From: Komagataeibacter xylinus
GTDB lineage: Bacteria > Pseudomonadota > Alphaproteobacteria > Acetobacterales > Acetobacteraceae
Length of the DNA: 64,000 nucleotides
NCBI RefSeq assembly: GCF_009834365.1
Contig: NZ_CP041348.1
Coordinates: 3,323,001-3,387,000, forward strand
Reading direction: 5' to 3'
The position numbers and the translations under genes are program-made. Shown here one piece after another: positions 26,394 to 35,504 of this stretch. The number at the start of each line of letters is the position of its first letter. Within the stretch, counting starts at the first letter, position 1. The notes beneath the pieces were generated by a model. It searched no databases, had not been told where the DNA came from, and saw nothing but the letters and a program-made list of their open reading frames with translations.

Positions 26394-27845
26394 ATGAAAA
26401 CTTCGTACGATGTATTGGTTTCTGGCGCAGGTCCCGTGGGTTTGTGGCTTGCCTGCGAGCTGAAGCTTGCCCAGATCGATGTCGCGGTGCTCGACCGCCG
26501 TCCTGCCCGCACGACTGAATCCCGTGCACTGGCCATACATGGGCGGACATTGGAAATGTTCGGGCTACGGGGCTGTGCGGAAGACTTTCTTGAAGCCGGT
26601 CGGAAAATTCCGCTGATGGAATATGGAGCACTGGATACGCGGCTTGCATTTTCCTCTTTTGAAAGCCGCTTTCCTTTCACCCTGTTTCTTCGTCAGACCA
26701 AAACGGAGGAATTCCTGGAAAAGCGCGCTTTGGCTCTCGGTATCCCCCTGCTGCGTGAAACCGAGGTTACTCAGGTCGAGCAGAATGAAGCAGAAGTGCA
26801 TGTAACCACATCGCGCGGGCCATTTTCTGCCCCCTGGCTGGTTGGAGCCGATGGTGCGCGCAGCCTGGTCCGGCATCAGGCCGGGATTGGCTTTGACGGT
26901 TTTGATGGTCGTGTCACCGCGATGCTTGGAGATGTCGTTCTGGCGAAGCCGCCAGAGGAAGGCGGCGTGCTGTCGATGGTGACGTCTCGCGGCGCCCTCA
27001 TGATGTCTCCGTTGGGCGACGGTGTGCATCATCGGGTTATCGCCATTGATGCGGAGCGGTCGTCGGTGGAAAAGGATACACCGCTCACCGTTGCAGAGCT
27101 GGCATCTGCTGCATTGAAAATCTCCGGCAAGGATTATGGAATGGGCGAAGCGTCCTGGCTGTCCCGCTTTACGGATGCCACGCGTCTTGCGTCTGCTTAC
27201 AGAAAAGGGCGTATCCTGCTGGCAGGAGATGCCGCGCATATTCACGCCCCGATGGGCGGCCAGGGACTGAACGTTGGTTTGCAGGATGCCATGAATCTAG
27301 GCTGGAAGCTGGCCATGGTCGTCAGAAAGCAGGCTCCTGACAACCTGCTTGACACCTATCATTCCGAGCGTAGACCGGTTGGTCAGATGCTGTTTGACAA
27401 CACGCTGGCACAGGTTGCCCTGGCAACCAGCTTCACGCCGCCAAATCTGTCATTGCGAAATACAATGAATGACATCCTGTCTTTCTCCGACGTAAACAAC
27501 CGCCTTGCTTCGGAGATTTCGGGATTTGGTATCGCCTACGGATACGACAAGGTTGTACCTGAAACCCTACCGGCGCATCTGGTTTCCGGTAAGCGCGTTC
27601 CGGATGTCGATCTGGTTGTCGAGAATCAACCAGCGACACTTTATGGATGTATGGAAAAGGGTGAATGGGTGCATCTGGCATTCAGTCCCGAAGAACAGGA
27701 TGTTCCAGAATGTCCTGAATGGCTGGATCCAAATATTATAAAGCACATCACGGCCTACCGCGTTGATGACAGCCCCGCTTTTTCCGGTGTTTCATCTGTA
27801 TTGATACGTCCAGATGGCTACGCTCATAGCGTAGCAATGGCGTAA
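26394..27845 (+). CDS. FAD-dependent aromatic monooxygenase (PheA/TfdB/MhpA family)
   Basis: A 483-residue class A flavoprotein monooxygenase. FAD-binding GAGPVGLWLACEL near residue 10, the NADPH/FAD motif LVGADGARSLVR near 155 and the second FAD motif ILLAGDAAHIHAPMGGQGLNVGLQDAMNLGWKLA near 280 are all present. The C-terminal part is short, so a full thioredoxin-like tail is doubtful. The gene is controlled by the divergent TetR protein and followed 112 bases later by a C-C-hydrolase-like gene, suggesting ring hydroxylation then cleavage of an aromatic or antibiotic-like compound. The substrate is unknown. Confidence 0.9.
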   Translation: MKTSYDVLVSGAGPVGLWLACELKLAQIDVAVLDRRPARTTESRALAIHGRTLEMFGLRGCAEDFLEAGRKIPLMEYGALDTRLAFSSFESRFPFTLFLRQTKTEEFLEKRALALGIPLLRETEVTQVEQNEAEVHVTTSRGPFSAPWLVGADGARSLVRHQAGIGFDGFDGRVTAMLGDVVLAKPPEEGGVLSMVTSRGALMMSPLGDGVHHRVIAIDAERSSVEKDTPLTVAELASAALKISGKDYGMGEASWLSRFTDATRLASAYRKGRILLAGDAAHIHAPMGGQGLNVGLQDAMNLGWKLAMVVRKQAPDNLLDTYHSERRPVGQMLFDNTLAQVALATSFTPPNLSLRNTMNDILSFSDVNNRLASEISGFGIAYGYDKVVPETLPAHLVSGKRVPDVDLVVENQPATLYGCMEKGEWVHLAFSPEEQDVPECPEWLDPNIIKHITAYRVDDSPAFSGVSSVLIRPDGYAHSVAMA

Positions 27846-27957
27846 GCAGAATACCTGCCTGCATGCTTCGGGCCTGATAGTCCGGGCCGTTCGTAATATT
27901 CCGCATCCAGGTATCCTACACCGAATATTACCATTCCATAAGAAAGCCCTGAAACAA

Positions 27958-29145
27958 ATGACAGACACATTGAATACCCCGGCTCCTTCTGAATCTGTGG
28001 ACCACGGTGTTTCCCGTTTCTTTCGCAACCAGACCTTTCATTTCCAGACCCTTCGCGCTCTGAATGATATTGCGGCCAATGGTGCCGATCTCAACGAAGT
28101 GCTGACAGCAATCAGCGCTATCCCGGATGGCGATACAAAGGCCTGGTTTGACGCATTTTCCGCACTGGCTATCCGCACTGAAGAGCGGATTCCCGCCTGC
28201 GCGGATCGGCTCAGCAATGGCCATGCCTGGCTCCGGGCTCATAATTACTGGCGCACTGCCGAATTTCTTCTCCGTTCCGACGATCCGCACCGCAAAATCG
28301 CCTGGACACGGGAAATCGCCGCTTTCGATAATGGACTGAAACTCGCTGGCATCGCCTGCGAACGTTTTACCGTTCCCTATGGAACCGGTCACCTTCGCGG
28401 CATCCTCTATCCAGGGCCTGACGGATGGCAGAAAAAGCCGCTAATCGTGCTCGTTGGCGGGTATGATTCCACGCTGGAAGAGTTGTATTTCGTTCTTGCC
28501 AAAGCCGCATATGACCGCGGTTACGGCGTCCTCACCTATGAAGGTCCCGGCCAAGGCGGCGTTCTGCGCGAATATGGTCTCACTTTTACTCCGGAATGGG
28601 AAAAACCCACTGCTGCAATCCTGGATTACTTTGAAGCCACACAGTTCCGTCCGGAGAAAACTGTTCTTGTTGGCATGAGTATGGGCGGCTACCTTGCGCC
28701 CAGGGCTGCCGCCTTCGACCCACGCATTTCCGGCGTTGTCGCTTACGATGTCCTGTTCGATATGGGCAGCATTGCAGACCGCTACGCCGCCCTCGCACAG
28801 AACCCTGATGCCGCGAAAAACCCTGATCTGGTCTGGGCTGTCGATAACGCCTGCTGGACCCTCGGCGTCAGGACCCTGTCAGAAGCGGTCGAGGCCATAA
28901 GGCCCTATACACTCAAAGACGTGGCCAGAAAAATTACTGCTGACGTCCTGATTTTCGTTGGTGAACATGACCACTTCGTCCCTGTCTCTCAGGCCGATGA
29001 TTTTACAAAGGCCTGCACCGCCGCACGATCTATCGAAACAGTCACCTTCGACACCCTTTCCGGTGGGGCCGAACACTGCCAGCTCGGCGCCCAGACGCTC
29101 TGGCACGCTGCTTTCTTTAGCTGGATGATCCAGAAATTCGGCTGA
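27958..29145 (+). CDS. Alpha/beta hydrolase with N-terminal helical domain (C-C hydrolase/FrsA-like)
   Basis: A 395-residue serine hydrolase. Residues 1-130 are helical (RFFRNQTFHFQTLRAL ... NYWRTAEFLL), as in the 2,6-dihydroxypseudooxynicotine hydrolase group. The alpha/beta core then shows the oxyanion strand LIVLVGGYDSTLEELYF, nucleophile elbow GMSMGGY, acid in FVGEHDHFVP and His in GGAEHCQLG. It lies in the same direction as the FAD monooxygenase, 112 bases downstream, so a joint catabolic role is likely. Whether it cuts C-C, ester or amide bonds cannot be told. Confidence 0.88.
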   Translation: MTDTLNTPAPSESVDHGVSRFFRNQTFHFQTLRALNDIAANGADLNEVLTAISAIPDGDTKAWFDAFSALAIRTEERIPACADRLSNGHAWLRAHNYWRTAEFLLRSDDPHRKIAWTREIAAFDNGLKLAGIACERFTVPYGTGHLRGILYPGPDGWQKKPLIVLVGGYDSTLEELYFVLAKAAYDRGYGVLTYEGPGQGGVLREYGLTFTPEWEKPTAAILDYFEATQFRPEKTVLVGMSMGGYLAPRAAAFDPRISGVVAYDVLFDMGSIADRYAALAQNPDAAKNPDLVWAVDNACWTLGVRTLSEAVEAIRPYTLKDVARKITADVLIFVGEHDHFVPVSQADDFTKACTAARSIETVTFDTLSGGAEHCQLGAQTLWHAAFFSWMIQKFG

Positions 29146-29372
29146 GCCGGTATGCGAAGCCTTTATGTATGAAGCTGACGCACCCGATGATTTCATGGGT
29201 CGGGTGCGTATTTCTACAAGATAAAGCAGGCCCTTACATGATGGGAAAATCGCTCGGTCCATGTCCGCTTCGCGATGCATCAATTCGGCCGCTATTTGCC
29301 TCTAATGAGGCTGCTACCATTTGCGTCGTCAAACAAACAGGCGACCTTAGGCGTAAGCTTTTCGCTTCTCGC

Positions 29373-29571
29373 CTATGCTGGTTTCCCCAGATGTTCCCGC
29401 ATCCATTTGCTCTCCTCGCTGGGGCTGCGATGGAAATGGCGCCTGAAGTCCCGGCTGAACCGGGCGGAGCTGGCCCAGCCGACTTCGGCGGCAACAGCAG
29501 CCATCGGCCCCTTACGCCGCGCGATCATCAGCCTGACTTCGTGCAGTCGCAAAACCTTGATATATCGTCGT
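29373..29571 (-). pseudogene. AraC-family regulator, C-terminal fragment
   Basis: Minus-strand frame ends with KVLRLHEVRLMIA..., VAAEVGWASSARFSRDFRRHF and SPSEESKWMREHL, the last two helices of an AraC DNA-binding domain. Everything before the KVLRLHEVR helix is missing and an in-frame stop precedes it, 28 bases from the left end of an IS5-family element. The gene was probably truncated by the rearrangements around that element. Confidence 0.75.
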
Positions 29572-29599
29572 TTAGAAAGTCATTCACAATCCCGGACTA

Positions 29600-30442
29600 G
29601 GGCCTGTTAGGCCTTGATGTAGTCTGCTGTAGCAGCGATGAAAATGACGGAAAGAAAGGACGCGGCTGTCTTTTCGTATTGGGTCGCGACAGCCCGCCAC
29701 TCCTTGAGCCTTGCCCACAGGTTTTCGAACAGATGCCGGTGTCTGTAAGCCCATTTTGGACAGGTGACTTCTGGATCATTCTTCCTTGGCGGGATGACAG
29801 GACGAGATCCCCGGTTCCAGAGATATTCACGGAATTAATGCGAGGCATACCCACGGTCACAGACGACATAGGTCGGTGGGTACGGCAGATCGTCGAGCAA
29901 GGAATAAGCGGATGGCAGTTCATGTGCCTGTCCGGACGACAGTGTGAAGGACAGCGCCCTGCCATGTCCATTCGCGGCTACGCAGACCCTGGTGCCAAAG
30001 CCTCCACGTGATCGGCCAGGCACCTCACGATCCCTGAGGCATCCTCTGTATCCCCCTTTTTGGCGGTCCCGGCCGCTTTGTGATGGGCACGGATCGTCGT
30101 GCCATCGAGAAAAACCATGCCGAGGGCCTGATCTTTGCCTTTGACCTTTTCAAAGAGGCGCTGCCACACCCCAAGCTTCGACCAGCGAATGAACAACTGT
30201 GCGGCAATCCACCAGGGACCAAACCCAGATGGCAGAGCTCGCCATTTTGCACCGTTCTGATGGCGCCAGAAAATCGCAGATATCGTCCGTCGAAGGTTTT
30301 TCGGTGGGGTCTTGCCCTTCGGGCGCACTTCCTCGATCAAAGGCTCCCAGACGGACCATGCGGTATCGGAAAAGACAGACTGCATCATGCTCATCATAAA
30401 CAGTTATGCAGTCCGTTCTGTCATTCAAGGTCTAACAGGCCC
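29600..30442 (-). mobile_element. IS5-family insertion sequence (IS427-like), 843 bp
   Basis: Terminal inverted repeats GGGCCTGTTAGGCCTTGA at the left and the same with one change (A for G at base 12) at the right, flanked by TA on both sides, the two-base target duplication of this group. Inside is one minus-strand two-frame transposase. The right end inserts in or beside the tail of an IS3-family element (30443-30551). Confidence 0.88.
29607..30397 (-). pseudogene. IS5-family transposase, frameshift arrangement plus nonsense codon
   Basis: The first frame (30397 to about 29978) encodes the N-terminal part (WSVWEPLIEEVRPKGK, MVFLDGTTIRAHHKAAG). Near 30015 homology moves to a second frame (GRSRGGFGTRVCVAANG, VVCDRGYASH), as in members that use programmed frameshifting. 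At 29835-29837 a TAA replaces the usual codon after GYASH, then the frame resumes correctly with FREYLWNRG, WARLKEWRAVATQYEK and a natural stop at 29607. The stop removes the part with the last catalytic acidic residue, so this copy is probably inactive. Confidence 0.85.
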
Positions 30443-30551
30443 TACAATCCACGCCGACGCCATTCATACCTGGGCGGCATCAGCCCCCTCGCTTTCGAAG
30501 CAAGGGTGGCGTAATCACTTCCTGACCGGCACAAAACCGTTACAAGTCCAG
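30443..30551 (+). mobile_element. Right-end remnant of an IS3-family element
   Basis: Plus-strand frame ends YNPRRRHSYLGGISPLAFEA then stop at 30514, the C-terminus of an IS3-family OrfB. It is followed by a 28-base stretch at 30523-30550 whose reverse complement is identical to 54109-54136, the start of the IS3-family fragment next to the orfA gene there. This is therefore the right end of a second copy of that element. Its left part is gone, replaced by the IS5-family insertion at 30442. Confidence 0.8.
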
Positions 30552-30794
30552 TTGGCGCTCACGCATTTTTCCGCATTGCCCCCGTTCCTGCTGGGCACGC
30601 GCGCCATCGCAACCCTGCCGCTCCATGCGGCAGGAAGCATCGCCGCCTTTTCGGGGCTGCGCGTCTGTCCGGTTCCGGTTGAACTCGGGCGCTACGCGGT
30701 GCTGCTGCTGTGGCGGCGCACGGCGGATAATCCGTGGATGCGCCACGTCATCCATGATGCCTTCCGTACGGCGCTGCCCGATGCGTCGCCATGA
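30552..30794 (+). pseudogene. LysR-family regulator, C-terminal fragment
   Basis: In-frame sequence LTHFSALPPFLLGTRAIATLPLHAA, then VCPVPVELGRYAVLLLWRR and NPWMRHVIHDAF, the last third of the substrate-binding domain of LysR regulators of the NodD/SyrM type. The fragment begins exactly where the IS3-family end stops, so the insertion or a later deletion removed the DNA-binding part. It converges on the oxidase gene at 30811. Confidence 0.75.
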
Positions 30795-30810
30795 AAAACG
30801 GCCGGGCCTG

Positions 30811-32082
30811 TCAGGTCAGGTAATCCTTCAGGCGGTAATAAGCACCCACGACGGGCAGAAAATGCTCCGCCACGCCATACATGGGAATGGGCGGCCAGGA
30901 CATGCCGCGCAACGGGTTGGCCTCTGGATGGCCTGCAATGACATCGGCCATGCGCTGGCCCATATAGACCGACATCTGGGTGCCATGCCCGCTATAGCCC
31001 ATGGTGTAGAAAACGCCATTCCATTCACCCGCGCGCGGCAGGCGGTCGACGGTCATGTCCACATCCCCGCCCCAGCAGTAATCCAGCCGGATATCGGGCA
31101 GTTGCGGGAAAGTGGCCCTGATGGCGTCACGAAGCATTTCACCACTTCTGATATCCGACTTGCGGTCGGATTTGGAGAAACAGGCGCGACCACCGAAAAT
31201 CAGCCGGTTATCGGCCGAAACACGGAAATAGTTATGGATGTTCTGCGTGGTCACCACATTGCGGTGCCCGGGCATGAGGCCGGTGATGGTGGTGACATCC
31301 AGCGGCTCGGTCGCCACGATAAAACTACCAACCGGCATGATGCGCCGCCTGAAGAAGGAGGGCCCGTTGCGGCTTATCCCCGTAGCCATGAGCACGGCAC
31401 CTGCCTCGATTACGCCATAAGGGGTGGTGACACGGGTTACCCTGCCTTCGCGGCGCAGGCCGGTCATGGGCGTATTTTCAAAAATCCGCCCGCCAGCCCC
31501 AAGCACGGCCTGTGCCAAGCCAATGCCGAAGCGCCCCACATGCATCTGGGCGCTGTGCGGGTACAGCAGGCCGCCAAAGAACTGCGACGACCCGATTTCC
31601 CCCCCCAGTTCCCCTGCTTCCAGAATGCGCGCATCGGGGTCGACCTGTAAGGCAAGCCGGGCCTGATCCGCGCGCAGCACGTCCATGTGCTGGGCGCGGC
31701 TGGCCAGCTTCAGCTTGCCACAGCGGCGGAATGAACAGTCGATCGCATTTTCCGTAACAATGGTCTCGACCGTATTGACCGCCTGGTTGAAGACTTCATA
31801 CAACCGCGCCGCCGTCGCCTCGCCCAGCTTCCCGCAGGCCATGCCGTAATTGCCCGCAAGGCCATTATTGACATGACCGCCATTGCGGCCCGAGGCCTCC
31901 CCGATCACCGGCCCCCGGTCGATCACGACAACGGACGCACCAGACCGCGCCAGCCTGAGGGCCGCGGACAGGCCGCTGAAACCCGCCCCGATGACAACCA
32001 CATCCGCCTTGCCCGGCAGGGCCGCGTGCGATGTGCCCACAAAGGCCGGGGCGGTATCGAGCCAGTAAGAAGTCAGCTTCAT
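30811..32082 (-). CDS. FAD-dependent amine/amino-acid oxidoreductase (PuuB/OrdL-like)
   Basis: A 423-residue DAO-family flavoprotein. The dinucleotide motif VVVIGAGFSGLSAALRLA is at residues about 26-43, followed by GRNGGHVNNGLAGNYG, a signature of gamma-glutamylputrescine oxidase (PuuB) and OrdL proteins, and the C-terminal YTMGYSGHGTQMSVYMG. Such enzymes oxidise a secondary or primary amine to an aldehyde. The start at 32082 is chosen because homology begins there and GGAG lies upstream; an ATG at 32127 is possible. It is the last gene of a long minus-strand operon that also encodes an aldehyde dehydrogenase, which fits amine-to-acid catabolism. Confidence 0.88.
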   Translation of the reverse strand: MKLTSYWLDTAPAFVGTSHAALPGKADVVVIGAGFSGLSAALRLARSGASVVVIDRGPVIGEASGRNGGHVNNGLAGNYGMACGKLGEATAARLYEVFNQAVNTVETIVTENAIDCSFRRCGKLKLASRAQHMDVLRADQARLALQVDPDARILEAGELGGEIGSSQFFGGLLYPHSAQMHVGRFGIGLAQAVLGAGGRIFENTPMTGLRREGRVTRVTTPYGVIEAGAVLMATGISRNGPSFFRRRIMPVGSFIVATEPLDVTTITGLMPGHRNVVTTQNIHNYFRVSADNRLIFGGRACFSKSDRKSDIRSGEMLRDAIRATFPQLPDIRLDYCWGGDVDMTVDRLPRAGEWNGVFYTMGYSGHGTQMSVYMGQRMADVIAGHPEANPLRGMSWPPIPMYGVAEHFLPVVGAYYRLKDYLT

Positions 32083-32178
32083 GGAAAAACAGCTCCGAAT
32101 GCCATCAGGCAATAAGAAATCAGACATGATGCGGCAGGCAAAGGCGCCACTTTACCTTGATGACGGCGCGCGGCCGGA

Positions 32179-33105
32179 TCAGTACCCCATCTTGCGATTG
32201 ACCAGGCCCACCGGGGTCTCACCATTAAGGTAGCGGCGAATGTTATTGACAATGGCCATGCCCCCGCTTTCCGTGGGTGTGGCACTGGCGATATGGGGCG
32301 TGATCAGCACATCCGGCCGGTCCCACAAGGGGTGATCGGCCGGCAGGGGCTCGGGGTCGGTCACGTCCAGAATGGCGGCGGAAAGCTGCCCCTCATCAAG
32401 GGCCGCGATCAGGTCATCGGTCACGAGATGCCGCCCCCGCCCGCACTGGACCAGGCTGGCCCCACGTGGCAGCCGCGCGAACAGGTCACGGTTCAGGATG
32501 CCTGCTGTCTGTTCGGTCAGCGGCAGCAGGCAGACGAGGATATCAGTCGAGGCGATGAATTCCGCCTGCTCTGCCTCACCGGCAAAGCACCGCACCCCGT
32601 CAATCTCACGCGCGGAGCGGGCCCAGCCCTGTGTCACGTATCCCATATCACGCAGGACACACGCCACCGGCACGCCAAGCTGGCCCAGCCCCATTACGCC
32701 AACACGAAACGCCGAGGCCGCCCGCACCGAGTGCGCCTGCCACACATGCGTACGCTGCTGGCTGACATAGCGCAGCATGTCACGCTGGATGGCACGGACG
32801 GCAAACTGCACATACGCCACCATGCCTTCGGTCAGGCTGGTTTCGATCATGCGCACGATCTGGATGTGCGGCGGGATCGCGGCCAGATCGAACTGGTCGA
32901 TCCCGGCCCCGACCGAAAACAGTATCTTCAGGTTGGGAAAGCGTTCGACCAGGTTGTCCGGTGGCACCCATGCCGCAAGGTATTCCACCTCGGCCGGGTC
33001 ACCGATATCGGGCCAGACACGAAAGGGGATATCGGGCAGGTGACGCGCAAACTGCTGCTGCCATACCTGGGCCCGCTCAGCGGTAGACTTGATGACAAAT
33101 GACAC
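32179..33105 (-). CDS. D-2-hydroxyacid dehydrogenase (GhrA-like glyoxylate/hydroxypyruvate reductase)
   Basis: A 308-residue NAD(P)H-dependent reductase. The Rossmann motif VGVMGLGQLGVPVA is near residue 138, and the catalytic set of the family is visible: Arg in VQCGRGRHLV, acid in DVTDPEPLP and His in LITPHIASATPT. It resembles the GhrA branch. A GTG start at 33105 is chosen, with AAGGAG seven bases upstream. It stands between a double GNAT gene (11 bases away) and the PuuB-like oxidase, so it may handle an alpha-keto acid or glyoxylate made in this pathway. Confidence 0.9.
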   Translation of the reverse strand: MSFVIKSTAERAQVWQQQFARHLPDIPFRVWPDIGDPAEVEYLAAWVPPDNLVERFPNLKILFSVGAGIDQFDLAAIPPHIQIVRMIETSLTEGMVAYVQFAVRAIQRDMLRYVSQQRTHVWQAHSVRAASAFRVGVMGLGQLGVPVACVLRDMGYVTQGWARSAREIDGVRCFAGEAEQAEFIASTDILVCLLPLTEQTAGILNRDLFARLPRGASLVQCGRGRHLVTDDLIAALDEGQLSAAILDVTDPEPLPADHPLWDRPDVLITPHIASATPTESGGMAIVNNIRRYLNGETPVGLVNRKMGY

Positions 33106-33116
33106 GTTTCTGCTCC

Positions 33117-33992
33117 TTACCCAAAAGCCTGGCTGCACAGGGCGAAACGCTGCATCGGGCTGGCGCCCGCATTACCGTAGCTGCCATCAGTGCTCATGGC
33201 TGCAACAGCATCGACCCGCAACAGGCCGATTTCGTCAAGCCAGCGCGACAGCCCGCAATCCTGCGCGATATCAAGGCGCATGAACTGCCCCGCATGGCTC
33301 CCGATCCAGTAGGCGATCATGGCGGCGGCGTAATCGGTGCTGGTGGCCATGACCGGCCCCACCACCATGCCCCAGCCGAATTTGCGGCAGAAGGCGTAAC
33401 CCGCGATCTCTCCCTCCTGGTCCACGATCACCCCCCTGGCCGTTGCCAGCAGGGCAGTCACCAGTTGGCGGCGATCCATGCCACAGGCCTGGGTATCACA
33501 TGCCACGATGGCCTCAAGATCGTTCTGCCCGGCCGGGCGCAGGCGCACGCCCCCGGGCAGGGCGATCAGGGGCTGGGCGGCGGCATTGCTCTGCCGCTGC
33601 TCGACAATGCCGCAGGGGCGAAAACCCATCTTCTCGTACAGCGGCACGCCGGTAGGTGTTGCGTTGAGGTGAATCACCACGCCGGGCAGCGCATTGCGCG
33701 CCTCGATCATGAGCCGCTTGCCGATACCGTGCCCCTGCCAGGCATCCGCCACGATCACCATGCCCAGCGAGGCATGCCCCGCGCCATACCGCCACCACAT
33801 GATGGTACCGATGATCGCGCCCGTATCGGTCACGGCCACGCGCCCCTCCCCCACGGAAAACATGAACTGCCAGTCCTCAAGACGATGTGGCCATGACAGA
33901 GCCTTCGACAGCGCGTACCCGGCTTCAAGGTCGGCCTCATGCATGGGCCGGGTTTCGATCCGGGTCAGCAGGGCGGAATCAGTCATGGTCAT
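33117..33992 (-). CDS. GNAT-family N-acetyltransferase with two GNAT-like halves
   Basis: A 291-residue protein. The N-terminal GNAT domain is clear: LGMVIVADAWQGHGIGKRLMIEA (the Q/RxxGxG/A acetyl-CoA loop, about residues 75-97) and VPLYEKMGFRPCG. The C-terminal half (from about 150) is a second, weaker GNAT-like domain (GVIVDQEGEIAGYAFCR, MRLDIAQDC). Relatives with this build are found beside amine and hydroxyacid pathways, but the acyl acceptor is unknown. The start could be 33992 or the ATG six bases downstream. It is in the same operon as the aldehyde dehydrogenase and hydroxyacid dehydrogenase. Confidence 0.85.
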   Translation of the reverse strand: MTMTDSALLTRIETRPMHEADLEAGYALSKALSWPHRLEDWQFMFSVGEGRVAVTDTGAIIGTIMWWRYGAGHASLGMVIVADAWQGHGIGKRLMIEARNALPGVVIHLNATPTGVPLYEKMGFRPCGIVEQRQSNAAAQPLIALPGGVRLRPAGQNDLEAIVACDTQACGMDRRQLVTALLATARGVIVDQEGEIAGYAFCRKFGWGMVVGPVMATSTDYAAAMIAYWIGSHAGQFMRLDIAQDCGLSRWLDEIGLLRVDAVAAMSTDGSYGNAGASPMQRFALCSQAFG

Positions 33993-34043
33993 ATCCCATC
34001 ATAACGATCATTGTCCCGGTTTCACGGGCTTGGGGTGGCGGGT

Positions 34044-35504
34044 TCAGGCCCGGGGCGCACCCATGTGGAAGCTCTTGAGTTCCAGGAATTCGTCAATGCC
34101 CGGATGCCCGCCCTCGCGGCCAAGGCCGGACTGTTTGACGCCCCCAAACGGTGCTGATTCCATGGAAATGGCCCCCGTATTGAGGCCCACCATGCCGAAT
34201 TCCAGCGCTTCGCCCACCCGCCAGGCGCGGTCGAGGTCGCGGGTAAAGAAGTAGCTGGCCAGGCCAAACGGCGTGCCGTTGGCCATCCGCACCGCGTCTT
34301 CCTCCGCGTCGAAACGGAAGATGGGCAGGACCGGGCCAAAGGTTTCCTCCGAGGCGATGCGCATTTCGGTCGTGACATCAGTCAGCACCACGGGGCTGAC
34401 AAAACAGCCCGCGACGCTGATGGGGGCGCTGACGTAACGCGCGCCCTTCTCCAGCGCGTCTTTCACATGCGCCTCGACCTTGGCCACGGCGGCGGCGTTG
34501 ATCAGCGGTCCCATGGTGACCCCCGCCTCCAGCCCGTTACCTACCTTAAGCGCCGCCACCGCCTGCATCAGGCGTTCGACAAAGCGGTCATGAACGGCGT
34601 TGTGCACGAACACGCGGTTGGCGCAGATGCAGGTCTGCCCGGCATTGCGGAACTTGCTGGCCATGACGCCTTCAACGGCAAGTTCGATATCCGCGTCCTC
34701 GAACACGATGAAGGGCGCATTGCCGCCCAGTTCAAGGCTCAGACGCTTGATGGTGGCGGCGGACTGTTCCATCAGGATCGACCCCACGCGGGTCGATCCG
34801 GTAAAGGACAGCTTGCGCACGGTCGCGTTGGTGCTGAGTTCGATGCCCACGGCATCGGGCATGCCGGTTATTACGCTGACCAGCCCGGCGGGCACGCCCG
34901 CGCGCTCACCCAGAACCGCGACCGCAAGGGCGGAAAACGGCGTGAGTTCGGAAGGCTTGACCACCATGCTGCACCCGGCGGCAAGGGCCGGCGCGCATTT
35001 GCGCGTGATCATGGCGAGCGGGAAATTCCACGGCGTGATCGCCGCCGTCACGCCAACGGGTTCCTTGAGCACCAGCACATGACGGCCCGGCGTGGGGGGC
35101 GCGAGGATGGCGCCATCGATACGCCGCGCCTCTTCGGCAAACCATTTGAAGAAGGAGGCCGCGTAACGCACCTCGCCACGCGCCTCGGCCAGCACCTTGC
35201 CCTGTTCGATGGTCATGATCCGTGCCAGGTCATCGACATTGTCCAAGATCAGGTCATGCCACGCCATCAGGATGGCGGCGCGCTCGGCGGGCAGGCGCTG
35301 CTTCCATTCAGCCTGCGCGCGCGCGGCGGCCTCGATGGCCTGGGTCGCCTGCGTGCGCGTGCAGGCGGGCACATGGCCAATGATCTCGCCCGTGGCGGGG
35401 TTATCAACTGCGATGCGCGCGCCATCTGCGGCATCCCGCCACTGTCCGGCAATATAGGCCTGCTGGCGGAACAGGGACGGATCAGAAAGAGTCAGGGTCG
35501 TCAT
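34044..35504 (-). CDS. NAD(P)-dependent succinate-semialdehyde/aldehyde dehydrogenase (GabD-like)
   Basis: A 486-residue aldehyde dehydrogenase. Motifs in order: ITPWNFPLAMITRK (cofactor site), the general-base Glu in LSLELGGNAPFIVFEDAD and the catalytic Cys in FRNAGQTCICANR. The order, the GNAPFIVF segment and the ending SGLGREGGHPGIDEFLE are those of GabD succinate-semialdehyde dehydrogenases. GAGG precedes the start at 35504, which overlaps the ABC ATPase gene by 23 bases. In this operon it would oxidise the aldehyde formed by the PuuB-like oxidase or by an aminotransferase; the exact aldehyde is not fixed. Confidence 0.9.
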   Translation of the reverse strand: MTTLTLSDPSLFRQQAYIAGQWRDAADGARIAVDNPATGEIIGHVPACTRTQATQAIEAAARAQAEWKQRLPAERAAILMAWHDLILDNVDDLARIMTIEQGKVLAEARGEVRYAASFFKWFAEEARRIDGAILAPPTPGRHVLVLKEPVGVTAAITPWNFPLAMITRKCAPALAAGCSMVVKPSELTPFSALAVAVLGERAGVPAGLVSVITGMPDAVGIELSTNATVRKLSFTGSTRVGSILMEQSAATIKRLSLELGGNAPFIVFEDADIELAVEGVMASKFRNAGQTCICANRVFVHNAVHDRFVERLMQAVAALKVGNGLEAGVTMGPLINAAAVAKVEAHVKDALEKGARYVSAPISVAGCFVSPVVLTDVTTEMRIASEETFGPVLPIFRFDAEEDAVRMANGTPFGLASYFFTRDLDRAWRVGEALEFGMVGLNTGAISMESAPFGGVKQSGLGREGGHPGIDEFLELKSFHMGAPRA

